Counted from the stretch's first letter, positions 15,636 through 28,223 are shown. The stretch is 64,000 nucleotides of DNA from Marisa cornuarietis (GCA_004794655.1 SMMW01000555.1:7179501-7243500), one strand, 5' to 3'. Notes: generated by a model not told the origin, from the letters alone. Numbers and translations are program-made.

Positions 15636-15810
15636 GATGTTTTACGCCGAACCAGCAACTAAGGCTATATAATGGTAAGGCAGCCAGCCCTGTAAACAAA
15701 TGCCACATGCAGAGAAAGAACAGCGTGCCCGAGAAAAGAGCTGAACCTAGGACAGCCAACCCTCACTGTTCTTGGTGACGGGCGTTGATCGTTGCGCCAC
15801 AGGACCGCCC
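15636..15810 (-). mobile_element. tRNA-derived SINE, family A
   Basis: On the + strand it begins GTTTTACGCCGAACCAGCAA and ends GGCGTTGATCGTTGCGCCAC. Read on the minus strand the right end supplies a tRNA-like head, with A-box-like GTGGCGCAACGATCAAC and B-box-like GGTTCAGCTC. The same 170-bp sequence recurs at 55398-55585, with 80 to 90 percent identity by eye. It was probably transcribed by RNA polymerase III and mobilised by a LINE. Confidence 0.85.
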
Positions 15811-15869
15811 CGACGTACGAGATGCAGAGTTGCGAAGAGATTTGCGCGCGCAAGAGGAGGGAGGGTATA

Positions 15870-15893
15870 AAAAAGAGAGAGAGAGAGAGAGGG
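15870..15893. repeat. (GA)n microsatellite
   Basis: About ten GA units, followed shortly by an alternating CG/CA tract (ACGCGCACGCGCGCAG). Confidence 0.9.
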
Positions 15894-16728
15894 AGATTGC
15901 ACGTGACGCGCACGCGCGCAGTAATCGATGACGACATTCTCGTCGGTCTGACTCACACCGGAAGTGGCTCGGGTGACGATACAAGGGAGGTAACAGGTGT
16001 GACAGTTCCGCCTTGAATCGTGCCCCGGGGTAGCTAAGGGTCGTTGTGCGAGCCGCGCGCGAGCGCGAGAGAGAGTAAAGTGATCAACATTAAACATTGC
16101 TGGTGGGTCCCGCGTTTGCACGAGGGATCGTGACCAGCAGAATAAAAATGAAATTTGGAGGGCAAATAAAATCCTTCGTTTCCCGCGGAACCCGAACTCT
16201 TTTTCCCTTTACTATCACATTTCCAGCCAGCCAGACTCTGCATACATCTTCTTGAGGTTTTTTTTTCCTTTGGAAAGGAACAGTTTAAAGTAAACAAATG
16301 AATTTTTTTTTTTTTTGCAATAACTACTTCGTAAATCGTAGGGGATCGAAAGCCTAAGTTGTCAATTCGTTGTTGTTTTGCTGTTGTCGAAGCTTATTAT
16401 ATCGTCTTACTTCATTTCTTTAGCCCAGAAGCACAAAGAATTTGTTACGGGGTCGAGTGCATGGAGATAACATACTTACTAGGGAGGTATATGCTGAGGA
16501 GTAGTTCGCTTCCTGTAGTCCGTTAATTACTGGACTATTATGGCCCGCGCCTTTGTCAAATTCTTCATGGTGTCAGACTCCTCGTCACGGACATGCATTG
16601 GTCAGTCATGCATCATGCCAATCTGACAGTAGCAGGGTTTGTATACTGGCTGTTTCTTGGCACACGGCGACTAGTTCCAATTAAAAGAGGCAAATTAAAG
16701 ATCATGTAGAAACAATTAAGTTCTCCTT

Positions 16729-16832
16729 CTGTAGTGTAGTGGTTAAAACATTACATTGCATGACATTTTAAGCGCGTGACGCTCGCCTCAGTGTGAGGAA
16801 ATGCGCTACATAAATCCTGTTATTATTATTAC
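16729..16832 (+). mobile_element. minimal SINE: tRNA-like head joined to a LINE-type 3' tail
   Basis: Starts with GTAGTGTAGTGGTTAAAACA, a good tRNA A-box context. It ends in AAATGCGCTACATAAATCC, then TGTTATTATTATT. That tail resembles the 3' end of the LINE at 45245-46930 (ATATGCGCTATAAAAAT, then an ATT tract). The body is only about 100 bp, so it is either an internally deleted SINE or a very short family. Confidence 0.6.
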
Positions 16833-17130
16833 ATCTCCCACATTTTTTTCAAAGGACTTAGAAAGACTTGCTGTAAAAAAAAAAACCTGCTTTATAAACA
16901 GTGGCATTTTGCTGATCAACAAATCTGGTTTTTCCTTTTCATCGAACAATCTACTGGATTTGTCTTTGTGCTTCGATGTAGTGCTTACTATTTGATATGT
17001 TTATGTATGCGTCTGTAAGCGAGAAAGTGGTGAGGCTTTTTTGTGTATGTACATCTCATATAGCTTTGGAATGACGCGTTCGTTTTTTTGGGGGGTCATA
17101 TTTTTTGTATGTTTGAGACTGTATATCTTC

Positions 17131-17237
17131 TTGAGCCGCCTTTGATGGCCAGGTACAACACTCTATAAATAATAATCATCATCATAATAATAGAAATATT
17201 ATTATAATTATAATAATTATTATTATTAGTAGTAGTA
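17131..17237 (+). mobile_element. LINE 3' tail remnant with (ATA/ATT)n tract
   Basis: TTGAGCCGCCTTTGATGGCC, then ACTCTATAAATAATAATC, follow the GCGCTATATAAATA-like endings of CR1/L2-type elements. It runs into 40 bp of ATT/AGT trinucleotides. No coding part remains. Confidence 0.5.
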
Positions 17238-18819
17238 GTATTGCATTTTTATGTTGACCTCTCTCCTACTGTGTTTTAATAGGATTCAATTGAAGACTAT
17301 TCTCCGATTGTGCTTTTGAGACTTTGAGACCTACACGGGAACCGCTGTCGATTATTTTCGTGGACGAGTGTTTTTAGAAATTTTAATCACGGACATGTGT
17401 ATATATATATATATCTCTGGACTGCTGGATGTGTGCCGAAACCTACTCTGAGCCTCTCGCGAAGTTGTACGGTGTCAGGTCTTGGCGAACTATTTAGCAA
17501 GCTAATATCCGGAACCGCGATAAAATCGTTGAAGTTAACAATAGACTTGCAATAAAAAAAATGTTTTCTTTGGCAAAAGCCTTCGACCTCCACTTCCCGC
17601 GACTTAGAGCCAATACACTGAAAACACAACAGACCATAAAGCTTGAGTTTTTGTACTTCCGACCACGAGAGTTCCCATCGTTTGCTCTTCTTCTTGATGT
17701 TGACAGTTAAACCGAGTTTGTGCTTTGGTCTCGTTCTAGAATTAGCGCGAAAAATTCGTCTGCAAGCAGTCCAGCAGAGATATATGTCCGTGCTGTTATA
17801 TACGGACGACAGTGTCAGAGTATAACGGAACAACACAGTCTCGTGGAATCCCATTGGGCGCACGAGTAACCTCGCGAGTTTCAAATTTCTAGCGTGCACT
17901 CATGCAGCCGTACGTTTTTCTTAACCTGGTGGGGATGATGCGTGTGCATCCATACAAGACACCCATTTAGTGAAAGGACTGCTTCTGAGAGCTAGCATTT
18001 CCCTTCCCAGGTAGACAGTAGTTCTTTTAACCAATTTTTTTAAAAGTCAGACTTTAAAAAAAATAATTTTTAAATATTAAGGTCAATTGAGTAAAACATA
18101 TTTCATATTACTGACACACTAACAACTAACGTATTCGTATTTTAATCTCGTAAAACTTTCTTGTTTTCAAGTAAGAACATGCGCATATACATAATATGAA
18201 TAGTGTCCACTATATTTGATAAGCTCCATCGCTGGGAAATGTGTTTAATGTAAAGTTTTACTAGCCTTATAAATAAGCTTTAGGGCTATGGCAAACAAAG
18301 GACGTGGAAAAAGACAGGATTTATCATGATCCCCCCCCCTCCCCAACACCGCCCTTCATCTCATCCGTTGGCACCATGAATGCATTCTAGATTCCCATTA
18401 TTCTCCTAGAAATAGGTGTACCGAGAGATTATGGGGAAAATCTTCGTCTGCAACGAATTTCTGGTGCAGTTAAACTGTGCAATACCACTGATCTGAAATG
18501 AATGAATAGACCTTGGCTATCTAGCTCTTCCTGAAGGCTGACTAGCCGCCATATTGATACTCGTAAGGCGATACTGTCTTACTGTTTGTGGTGCCCTGCC
18601 ACTGCAGATTCCTATTTTTCATAAACTTTTATTTGCATGCTTTAAGTTTTTTGCTTTCTCGAACAGCTTTCGTTCTTTGATTTCAGAATTCAGGAGGTAG
18701 GTGTCAATATGTCCATGTGCTATACTGGTCTATTTTACGAGTGGTAAGATGGTTGCATGGTGGCTTCAGCAAGTTTAAATGCAGTGCGCAGGGTCTATCC
18801 AGTGGTTTTAGATCACAGA

Positions 18820-18970
18820 TAGCGAGCTTGTTTGATAGGAAAGTGTCTCCACCTAGCGGTGATTTACGCATTATTGGGTGTCAAGCAGAGGATGAAGTGA
18901 TGGAGGGGGGACACACCATTAAAAGACCCTGACGCCCAGACCGATGAAGAAGAAGAAAAATAATTTAATT
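18820..18970. mobile_element. SINE-core-like repeat with (GAA)n tail
   Basis: GTGTCTCCACCTAGCGGTGA and later CCCTGACGCCCAGACCGATG match, with substitutions, GGCTTCCACCTTGAGGCGAT and CCCCGACGCCCGGCC of the element at 26330-26545. It ends in GAAGAAGAAGAA. Strand and full extent are uncertain. Confidence 0.5.
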
Positions 18971-19585
18971 AAAAAGGAAGAAAGAAAAAGGAATCATTGT
19001 TTAGAGACGCAAGCTTCTGACAGCAACGCTAGCCCTGCCGAACAGCAAACTTGTCGTTCGTTTGCCGTGTACACACCGAAATCGGATAGCCAATCTATAT
19101 TTGCTCGGCACAGTTTGGGGTGTTTGTGTTTACGTCGCAGCCGTGTGGGTGTTTGTATTTACTCGACAAAGGTCAATGTGTTTGCCTTGCAGTGAAGCTG
19201 GGGTGTGGGGGGAAGGGGGAAGAGGACACAACTCTTAGCTTGCTTTTGCGCGGCTTGGTCATATTACCTCGCTTTCAGCAAACCGGCTTCTTTCAGCCTA
19301 CTGTCTTCCTGCGGCCTTCCTTCGGTCAACCAACTCTCTTTAACCAGATCCGGCTAAAGAAGCGGCTTCACCTCTCGTAAGGTAACCTTTGGCGTCACTG
19401 TGATAGACAACAACAGCATTGCCTAAAGTGAACGGTAGCTGTGTGACTCATCGAAACCTTGTCTTGACAACGAGAGAAAATAAGTAGAGACACAAAAATA
19501 GACAGACGCAGACACGAACAATAATAATAACAAAACGGACGGTAAGAAGACTCACGAGAAAGTGAAAGATGCAGGCAAGTATACA

Positions 19586-19608
19586 AACAACAACAACAAC
19601 AACAAAAC
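19586..19608. repeat. (CAA)n microsatellite
   Basis: About seven CAA units. Confidence 0.9.
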
Positions 19609-19616
19609 TACATAGA

Positions 19617-19698
19617 TAGGACACGGGAAAGTAGCCAGTCCTGTAAATAGGTGCAACTTGCAGAGAAAGAACATCGTGCCTGAGACAAAATCTGAACC
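19617..19698 (-). mobile_element. fragment of SINE family A
   Basis: GTAGCCAGTCCTGTAAATAG, then TTGCAGAGAAAGAACATCGT and GCCTGAGACAAAATCTGAAC, match the central part of the elements at 15636 and 55398. Both ends are missing. Confidence 0.7.
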
Positions 19699-20311
19699 CA
19701 ACTGTAAGCAAACAATTGTTTTGCAACCCAGAATTTTGAGTGAAAATTTTCCGAAGGTCAATGTCTATTATTTCAGCCCAGCTTGCTATTTCCCTTGCCT
19801 TCTCCTTTAATCGTTGCGCCCATGGAACCGAGACAGAGAGAGGACGCCTTTTATTTCCTTTTTTGCTTTGATGTATGGAGGTACTGTATGTGCTTCGAAA
19901 GCCATTTTCACTGGCTTACATGTCTGACGGGTGTTCGTGATTGAGGTCATTTCGCGCTATGCTGAATGCTAATAATTAGCTTCTCCACCATGCCCCTGTC
20001 CTGAGATCATTCGCCATGCTCAAAGCTGGAACATGGAACGCCAGCAAACAACAGTAATGCGGCTAGCAATTCTGCGCACACAATAAAGCTCTAGCGCCCA
20101 GAGGTGACAAACAATGTTAGATCAATAATCAAATTCACCTTGTTAACCCTCGTCTCTATTTCTTTCTCCTCCCACTCGATACCTCCCCCGCCTTCCCCCT
20201 TCCCAACATCGTTCCTCCACCCCCATCCACCCACCCCGCATCACATCTCGCGTCTGTGATTTTCGTTGGTCCAGCACTGACGAGTAGTGGACCCTTTGAG
20301 GATGGTGTTTG

Positions 20312-20499
20312 CTATGGGGCGCCAAGAGGGGAATTTTCTCAAATTTGCTATTTCTAGCTATACATTGCATTTTATACTTATAGATTGCATTTTATATTTA
20401 TACAATTCATTCTATACTTATAGATTGCATTCTATAGCTATACTTTGCATTTTATACTTATAGAAAATTTGAGAAAATTCCCCTCTTGGCGCCCCATAG
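20312..20499. mobile_element. foldback/MITE-like element with perfect 35-bp inverted repeats
   Basis: Left arm 20312-20346 begins CTATGGGGCGCCAAGAGGGG. The right arm at 20465-20499 is its exact reverse complement, ending CCCCTCTTGGCGCCCCATAG. The 118-bp interior is about five tandem copies of a 20-bp AT-rich unit related to TATACTTATAGATTGCATTT. TTTG precedes the left end (20308-20311) and follows the right end (20500-20503), consistent with a 4-bp target-site duplication. No coding capacity. I do not recognise the superfamily. Confidence 0.85.
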
Positions 20500-20805
20500 T
20501 TTGCGGCCAGTGGTGTGGGCTTCCAAGGTGAGTTACTAGTGATTGTCTCCAGTGTCTTCTCCAATCATGACTGTGGGGGTGACTTTTTCAGATCGCTACC
20601 CAAATTCTTCTCTGTTTTTATAAAGAAGAATTTTGGGGAAAGAGTGCTGTTCCGTTACCATTCTTTCTCTTCCCCAGACCCCAACCGTCTGTTCGAAGTG
20701 ACCTCGGCACAAAAAATGCTGCCACAGTCACTTTCCTCGCCGTCTTTTTGGCTCCTATTGTTTTATTTATTTATTTGCTTGCTTACTACATTCATACTTT
20801 GTATG

Positions 20806-20808
<3 letters not shown>

Positions 20809-20861
<53 letters not shown>
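20809..20861. repeat. (TG)26 microsatellite
   Basis: Uninterrupted TG run, followed by TTGCAG. Confidence 0.98.
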
Positions 20862-20862
<1 letters not shown>

Positions 20863-21887
20863 GCAGCAAAATACAAGCTTTCTGACGTTCTCAACCTGTT
20901 TGCCTCACAGCTGTGGACTTACCGACCACGTGATCGTGCGTGTTGGTGGTTGTGGCACAGGACAGGACAGCTTGTAAGAATGGCAAGTACACCGCTGACT
21001 TCAGAAACGGCAAAGCTAAATTGGTTTTGGATCCGAATGAAAGAACATTTCCATTGCTTCGACGAAAGACCTGCCAAGTATCTTCACGGGCTCCTCTAGC
21101 CTTGGCTGTCTGCAGGAAAAGGGTTAATCTTGGGAGAACCCTGCTCTAACAGTGTTCACACGACCGATTGTAGGAACGAGTGAAGAATGTGGCAACCTCT
21201 GCCCCTATCCACCTTTTACGCCTTTCACAAAAGAAAGCTTTTGTCGCTTTTCTTGTGCGGTGTACTAACACGGGGTACTACAGTTGGGGCTATTGTGTAT
21301 GGCCGAATCAAGACTACATATTCGTGTTCCTTGCTGAGTTGCATGTTACTGTGGCTATTGTGATTCCTGATGCATAACTGAAATTTGAGAGTATACGGAG
21401 TTAATTTGACCACCCCTTTTCTCTCTATCACACACACACACACACACACCCTTGCCCACATAGAACAGGCCTCCTGTTATTGCATAGGATCTAAATAAAA
21501 AACACTGTTTCACTTTCGTTATCTCACAACAGGATGCAATATCTGAAATGAGTTATGTCCCTCATAAAATAGATGGGGCTGGCTGAAACAATCCCAACGC
21601 AGAAAAGAGAAAAGTCTTTTTCTGAAGAGATAACTAATGGGAAATGTTTGGATAAGGGAGCAATGATGTGATAGGATGACTAAAATGACATGATGCATGG
21701 TGCTTATGACAATTCGATCGCTCATTGGTCTTGGACTCTACAGAAATCAATAGTTTCAGAAAAAAAACAAATTCCACGCATTTCTTATTGGCTCCGAAGA
21801 CGCTTTTTCACACCTATATACAGGGCGATGAATGCTGAAATATACAATTGCAGCGATATACTTCTAGAGCGGCACGATCATGACCTG

Positions 21888-21906
21888 CATCATCATCATC
21901 ATCATG

Positions 21907-21960
<54 letters not shown>
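21888..21960. repeat. compound (CAT)n(CAG)n trinucleotide repeat
   Basis: About 17 CAT units (one interrupted by GAT) pass into seven CAG units. Confidence 0.97.
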
Positions 21961-24721
21961 CCAAAGTGCGATTGACACACACTAACACACATTCAAAAGC
22001 TATATAACAACTCTCCGCGCAAAAACAAGATACAAGAAAATCCGTTACGAATGCGTATTATCACGACATAGAAACTACGTTAAACGTGTCAATACCTTAG
22101 ACCTACGTCAGAACGTAGATCCCACAAAATAAAGAAATATCATTCCTATGCCACTCCCTGGAGTGCTTCGATTATCGGTATAGACACAGTTTTTCAGAAC
22201 TATCGCTATCATATCTTACAAAAACAACAACGACAACAACAAAACAGACCCCTCCTAATTGGTAATAGAAAATGCACTAATAAAAATAATCGAGTAGGTC
22301 AAAGTTGGCAGGAACAAGAAGCAACGACAAAGAACAACAACTCACTCCCCACCAACCCCACCCTCACTCATCTCACATCAGGCACTAACACCTGGCCTTT
22401 CGTCAGTCGATAACACTTTACGTAAGCGTGGGATCAAAACAAATTAAACAGTGCTGGCCTCTGTACTCAGACCGAGTACTTGCGAGCGGCGAGAGAGTTC
22501 GTAAGGGACGAGGAGTTGCAGACGTCTCGTGGAGCTGCTTCATGGCCTTCGCGCACCTTGCGCGTGAAGAGTTCAGCTCGAGCACTGACTCGACGACAGG
22601 CTTATAAAATATGGAGCGCCTGTGAGAGTCCACCCCATGCAGACCTCTTCAGACCCGAGGCTATTTTCATGTTTTACTCTTTTTTTTTTACCCGAGCCAG
22701 GAGTGAGTGCTGCTATCGGAAACGACTTACAGTGTCAGTAATTTAGAGCAACATTTATTTCCGAGGAGAGACTTTGAACCTGCCTGGGACAGGTCAGGCT
22801 TTGGCGGGTAGAAGCCCTAAGCAAACTCTGGCTTAGATGTTTATCACGTCTTTGACAGCGACAAGTTTAATCGGTTTATGTTTATGGGCGTAAGGTGAAG
22901 GCTGGCAAGGATCAGCAGAACAATAATAGGCAACAAGACGATGGTTTTTCTGAAACTGAGAATATTTTGCATTTTTGATGTCTGAAAATTTACGAGAGTT
23001 TCGTGCGACCACACACACACGCTCTCTCTCTCTCTCATTCTCACTTCCGTGCGCAGGCGCACACACAAAGATATTTTCTCACTCTTTCACACGCACTCAT
23101 TCTTTTTCTCATTCACTTTCACACGCAGATACACACTTTCAAGCACGCATCTGCTGTTACACTGACACGAAAGAGAGTGTACGATTTTTTTATTCGAAAA
23201 AAAAACTCTTCAAAAATTATTTTATCTTTTCACTAACTCACTCTCACTAAACTGATGAGGTTTTAAAAAAAATTAGAAAGGTTCCAACATAGATTAATGA
23301 AGTATAGTGATGTACTAATCTTTAAAGAGTGGACATCAAGGACCGGATGATGAGGAGTGTAAGTTGCACATTGATACAGTGGGTTTGGGTTTCTCCATGA
23401 ATCGTGTCTAGCCTCAGGTTCTTCGTAGTGTACACAAAGAGTCAGACATAGGTGGTTGCACAGTCTTTAATGTTCTTCCTTCGTCCGCATATTATCACTA
23501 GCAACAGAAGTCGCAAATAGAGGTAAGCTGATATTTGAGGCCCATGATGTTGATTGTTAGGAATAATGCGCGTGCATAAATGTTCTTTCTCTCTCTTAAC
23601 TATTTCCAGTGGTTGGATAGGCAACACGAGTTGCAGCAAATTTGGTGTAGGCGCGCCAGTCGAGCCTGTTAAATGTTCATAGATGTTCACCTGCGCACAA
23701 ACCTTTTTTTAAAGCTTTGGTCGTCGTACTTCTGTGTAAAAACAAATATGACGACAAGGAAAGACAAAGTACCAGGTCTTTCTCGCTACCCTTCCCCCCC
23801 ACACCTTTCTCTCAGGACATACCAAATAATAAATGGAAACCTCATCCATTGCCATCAGGTCTGTGTCTGTGGCTCTGTCGCTGTCACAATCTGGTCTTTG
23901 TCGACATGTATTCTGTAACCCGAGTGCACGTCACAATCGCAACAAATCATACTGATTAGAGCGGCGGGGCCCAACCGAAGGGAGAGGACTGTTTGAACGC
24001 GCTTGTCGTTTGATTGTCACAAACAGGAGGGATGGAGGCGAAGCGCCCCTTCACCACTCCACCCCCAACCACCCACTTCTCCAAATACTCGAAGAGCAGG
24101 TGGGTGGGGGGGAGATTCTGTTCACACACAGCCCACCAATAAAGACTTATTTACCAAAGATACAGCCAATGGAGAAGGCGCTGACAAAAGTGTCTCTGTG
24201 GTGGTGGAGAGTGCACAGGTGGCTTGGCTAGAAAGAGATACAGTCAAGAGAAACGAGTCTCTTGTTTGATGCCTGTTTGTGTGTGTGTGCTCGGGATCAT
24301 CCTGAATCACCAGCAGAGCAAACTTTCCGGCAACACGATTGACGGTGTCGACAAATCTCTCTCTCGGTCCTTTTCAACAAGAGAGGAGTTCTCAGGCCTC
24401 ACCACGTGACTCGACAGTCCTGCACACAGCGACACCTAGATGGGGGCTGGAGACGTGTGAGATCGGACCTCCTAGGGAGAGAGATAACTGTGTAGCTGGG
24501 ACGAAATTGGATGGTTGGCCTTTGCAGGATTTGTTCACGCGAACAAGTGATCTGTACACCAGCACTTCCACCACGACTGAACGAGAACGCGTAGACGAAC
24601 TTAAGAGGACCGGTACGCGTAGCTGCTGACTGTTTGTTTTAGTGAGCAGTCAGAATTTTGCGCCGACCTGACCCGAATTTTGACGAATATTTTAATTTCA
24701 AAGGAAGAACGCTTACACGCC

Positions 24722-24747
24722 CGCGCGCGCACACACACACACACACA
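24722..24747. repeat. (CG)n(CA)n alternating repeat
   Basis: CGCGCGCG followed by nine CA units. Z-DNA-prone. Confidence 0.92.
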
Positions 24748-26329
24748 ACGGACTGAATGACGAACTAACCAACTAGCTTGCTAACAGCGTGCCAACCAAC
24801 CAGCCAGCCAGCCAGTCTGACACACAGATACCGGTATCCTGTTTCCTAACTTAAAACTGAAGTGCAGATCAAACCTACTTAGCATACTTACTGTAGCGTT
24901 CCTATTACAAATGATAACCTGTGCACAAACAAAAGATAGCAGGTGATTTGTATTTCACTGCAGAATCATTAAAACTGTGTCTTAAAAGACCGGACAAAAT
25001 AAAGTCTACATTAAGGAGTACATTCCACTCGATTTGTACCAGAAATGTTCAGAAAAACCCGACGAACGCTTAGCTTCGTGCGAAGCTGCTGAGGCGGCGT
25101 AAACAGCGCTCTTTGTTCATTCGAACATATACTTGGCAACACACACACAAAAGCGAAAAGGCATCACGAGTAAAAAATTAAATAAAGCTAGACTTAAAGA
25201 CCAACCTGAATGATTCGCACTTGCGACCAACGAGCGCCGTTAACAGTGTACTTCGTCACATTAGTGCACCATTCAAAACACTGGCAGCCGTCAACACCAA
25301 ACAGAGAGAGAATGACACCTGGGATTATTCGGACGTTAAAGTCTGCTTTTCTCGTGCTAAAGTAGAGTTTTTCAAAACCACGAGAAATACAGACTTTCAA
25401 CATCCCAATAACCCGAACTGTCGCTCATCCTCTCTCTCTGTTTGGTGTTGACTGATGCCAATGTTGTGAATGGTGCACTAGTGTGACGTAGTACACTGAT
25501 AGCGACGCTTGTTGATCGTAAGTACGACTCGTAGCGGATAATTAATTAACGGATGGGTTTTGGAGGCTAAAATTTACAGGTTAGGTATATATCGCCTGTA
25601 TCTACCGATATATGAAAACTTCGAAAACCATTCAGGTTGGTCTTTAAAAGAAAGCTATAAAGTACAGGCGTCACCGATATTACAGTTACCTGCAATAATG
25701 TGGCATCACACATGCATTGGGCTAAAGGATATAAACCTTGTATTGTCTTTAATCTTTGTTTCTTTAATCTGTCGAGTTTTTCACGTACACCGGTGACATC
25801 TTCCTTTAAAAGGCGTGGGAATAGTTTGATCCTTAACGTCATTTTCCCTCAATTTACTGACCACACGTGTACACAGCTCTAAAATGTTCATCTCATGCAG
25901 TGTTGTACATCATAGCTGTGTACACTTTCTCTAACGTTTGCTGCTTGTTTCACTTTGCTAAATATTGTTATTGCCACTTGCCAGTCGAATATAACTTGTA
26001 AGCATACTGCTATATATTGGAACAATAAATGATTACAATTGATGATTAATGCGAGGGACCCGGGAAGATCGACTAACCTAGGGCACGTGCTGGCTTTCGG
26101 CGACAACTGCAGAAAAAGAAATAGGAGAAGTAGGAGAAAGCAGAACGCATCACCCTATTGTCAATTACACATTCCGGGTGTCAACCTCATTGTCAGCAGC
26201 ATCGCTGTCGTCGTTGCAATATAATCCAGTTGACACTGCTGATGCTTGTATTCTCGACTGTAAATTAGAGTGTATAAAGTTATGTACCTTCCGATACACA
26301 TCCAAAACTAACAGACCCTCCGATGCACG

Positions 26330-26548
26330 ATCGACGCTCGGTTGGCCGGTTGCTTTATTTGGTAGGAAAAGGCTTCCACCTTGAGGCGATTTCGCACTTA
26401 ACCGGAGTACCCGAGAAAAAACCCCGACGCCCGGCCTTGCGAACAAATGTCACATACAGAGTACCCCTAGACGAGATCTGAACCCTGAGTTTCTCACTGC
26501 AGTGGTGACAAGTGAGTGTTTAACCACTAAACTACCGGGCGCCACAAA
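26330..26548 (-). mobile_element. tRNA-derived SINE
   Basis: On the minus strand the head reads GGCGCCCGGTAGTTTAGTGG, then TTAAACACTC, a good A-box. GGGTTCAGATCTCGTC follows about 40 bp later in the B-box position. The body contains the CCCCGACGCCCGGCC core and the TTCCACCTTGAGGCGA segment shared with 18820-18970, and the central ACATACAGAGTACCCCTAGA is related to family A. Confidence 0.8.
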
Positions 26549-27354
26549 TCGACGTTCCGATACACAGCTGTTACTTATAATATAAACCTTCCAATATATG
26601 ACCCAAACAGTTTTCAGTAAAGCAGTCAGGTTGGGCTAATCGCGCTTGTCAAAATGACATGGGGGTGCCCATGCTTATTTCCCTTGCATTACAAACAAAG
26701 CATTAAACTGCTTCCCTCTATCGTCAATGCTCAGTGCTCAATGCGTTAACTAGTTCAGGCACACAACCAATTATTAAAGAAGCTGAAAGTTATGAGATTC
26801 TAGTATCTTCGCTAATGCCTTAACTAAAAAATTAGTTTGCATCATCATTTATTTAACACTGGAATCTTACGGTTATGTCTATGAGAAGGTTGAGTTGATG
26901 ATTTTTAAGGAAAAGTCGACACATCTTTGGACGAAGATTCACTACAATGCAGTAAGCACCTTTGAAATGTTTTGCTGGCATTAAAAACCTTTTAATGGTA
27001 GTCTAAATAGTGAGTGAAGTAATACAAGTACGAAGTGCCATTGAGACGTTTATATATGGTGTAAAACGTGCAAAGAAACAACAAATCACCACAAAGCTAA
27101 ATAAAATGCTATTATACTTTTATATAATGGTAATAAGTGCGTCTGTGTGTTCTTACTTAATAATCATCTGTTACTTTTCTGCAAAAAGAAACTAAAGAGC
27201 AGAATGCAATCTCCTGAGCAGGGAACAGCAGCAAGCAGGTTAACACTTTCATGAACTATAGTGGTGGCTGGGGCAAAGAAACCTTCATTCCTCCCTTCTG
27301 TCTGCTTATTTGCTACTCGATCAGGAAGCCAAGAGAACATCAGTTTACATAGCG

Positions 27355-27620
27355 GAAGCGGACTGCCAAGTGGTTAGAGTTCTGCAGTAAAAACCAAGAG
27401 GCACGCAGGTTCGATACTCGTGTGGTGCAGCGACCTTTGTCACATTCCCTCCCAGTCGACCCGGCTGTCGAGAATGGGTGGCTCCACAGAGAGTTGGGGA
27501 AGGTAAGGCAGGGAGACAAAAAAGCTGGCCCAGAGAAAAGTGAGATCTCTTAACACCTCACTCCCCAACGATCTGAAAATGTTGGGAGATGACCTCTACC
27601 TTTTTATTATTATTATTATT
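27355..27620 (+). mobile_element. tRNA-derived SINE, family B (full length)
   Basis: The head contains GCCAAGTGGTTAGAGTTCTG (A-box) and GCAGGTTCGATACTCGTG (B-box). The body includes GGCAGGGAGACAAAAAAGCT and CACTCCCCAACGATCTG, and it ends in (ATT)n. Related copies lie at 41575-41790, 47395-47612 and 50185-50338. Confidence 0.88.
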
Positions 27621-27671
27621 ATTATTTTTAACCCATGGAAGTCGGGTACCTATTCCTAGTGGTAGCATGTA

Positions 27672-28221
27672 CAGTAAGACCTCTACATACGAGTGAACTA
27701 ATATTCGAGTAGATACGAGCCAAAAATTTGTGGAAATTTTGTTCTTACTAACGATCGAGCGGAAATTCGATATACGAGCTCGAGTCATTTATATGTTGTA
27801 GCGTAAAGACATAACAAAGAATGTAGTCTTAGTGAAAATCTCAATGTTTTCAAGATAAAAACAGTGTAAATAGTGTTTGTCTCATCAGCTGATTCATTCA
27901 GCACCCGTCTGCTCTCCGGCTCCCTCCCTCCTTCCCCACCATCTGCCTACCTCCGTTATCGACAGTCTTCGTCTCCTCCAAGGTAAGATTGATAAATATA
28001 ACATATTTTTATTATTTTATTATCTATATTATTATGCCATTAATATTACTTTACAGTACTGTATATTATACCGTATTTACATATAAATTGTGTTGTTATG
28101 GGAGGGTTGGAACGCATTAATCCTATTTATTTTATTTGGAAAAAAATAATTTTAATATACGTTTTTTTACATGCGAGCTCGGTTGTGGAACGGATTAATA
28201 AACTATGTAGAGGTACTACTG
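27672..28221. mobile_element. pogo/Tigger-like MITE
   Basis: The left end CAGTAAGACCTCTACATACG and right end TATGTAGAGGTACTACTG are inverted repeats with two to three mismatches. The element is flanked by TA on both sides (27670-27671, 28222-28223). Repeated ACGAG/CGAGCT motifs follow the left TIR and precede the right one. At 550 bp, with an AT-rich interior, there is no transposase frame, so it is non-autonomous. Assignment to the Tc1/mariner-pogo group rests on the TA duplication and CAGT terminus. Confidence 0.85.
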
Positions 28222-28223
28222 TA

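Larger units (their letters stand above)
20504..26325. other. intergenic DNA, no gene recognised
   Basis: Holds microsatellites (20809-20861, 21888-21960, 24722-24747) and C/T- and CA-rich tracts near 23010-23140. One weak exon-like frame at 20983-21149 is discussed separately. A (CAT)n(CAG)n run translates as His and Gln strings but has no surrounding protein-like sequence. Confidence 0.6.

Noticed and set aside
21690..22007. + frame with long His and Gln runs.
   Set aside because: Produced by the (CAT)n(CAG)n repeat; the flanks are not protein-like.
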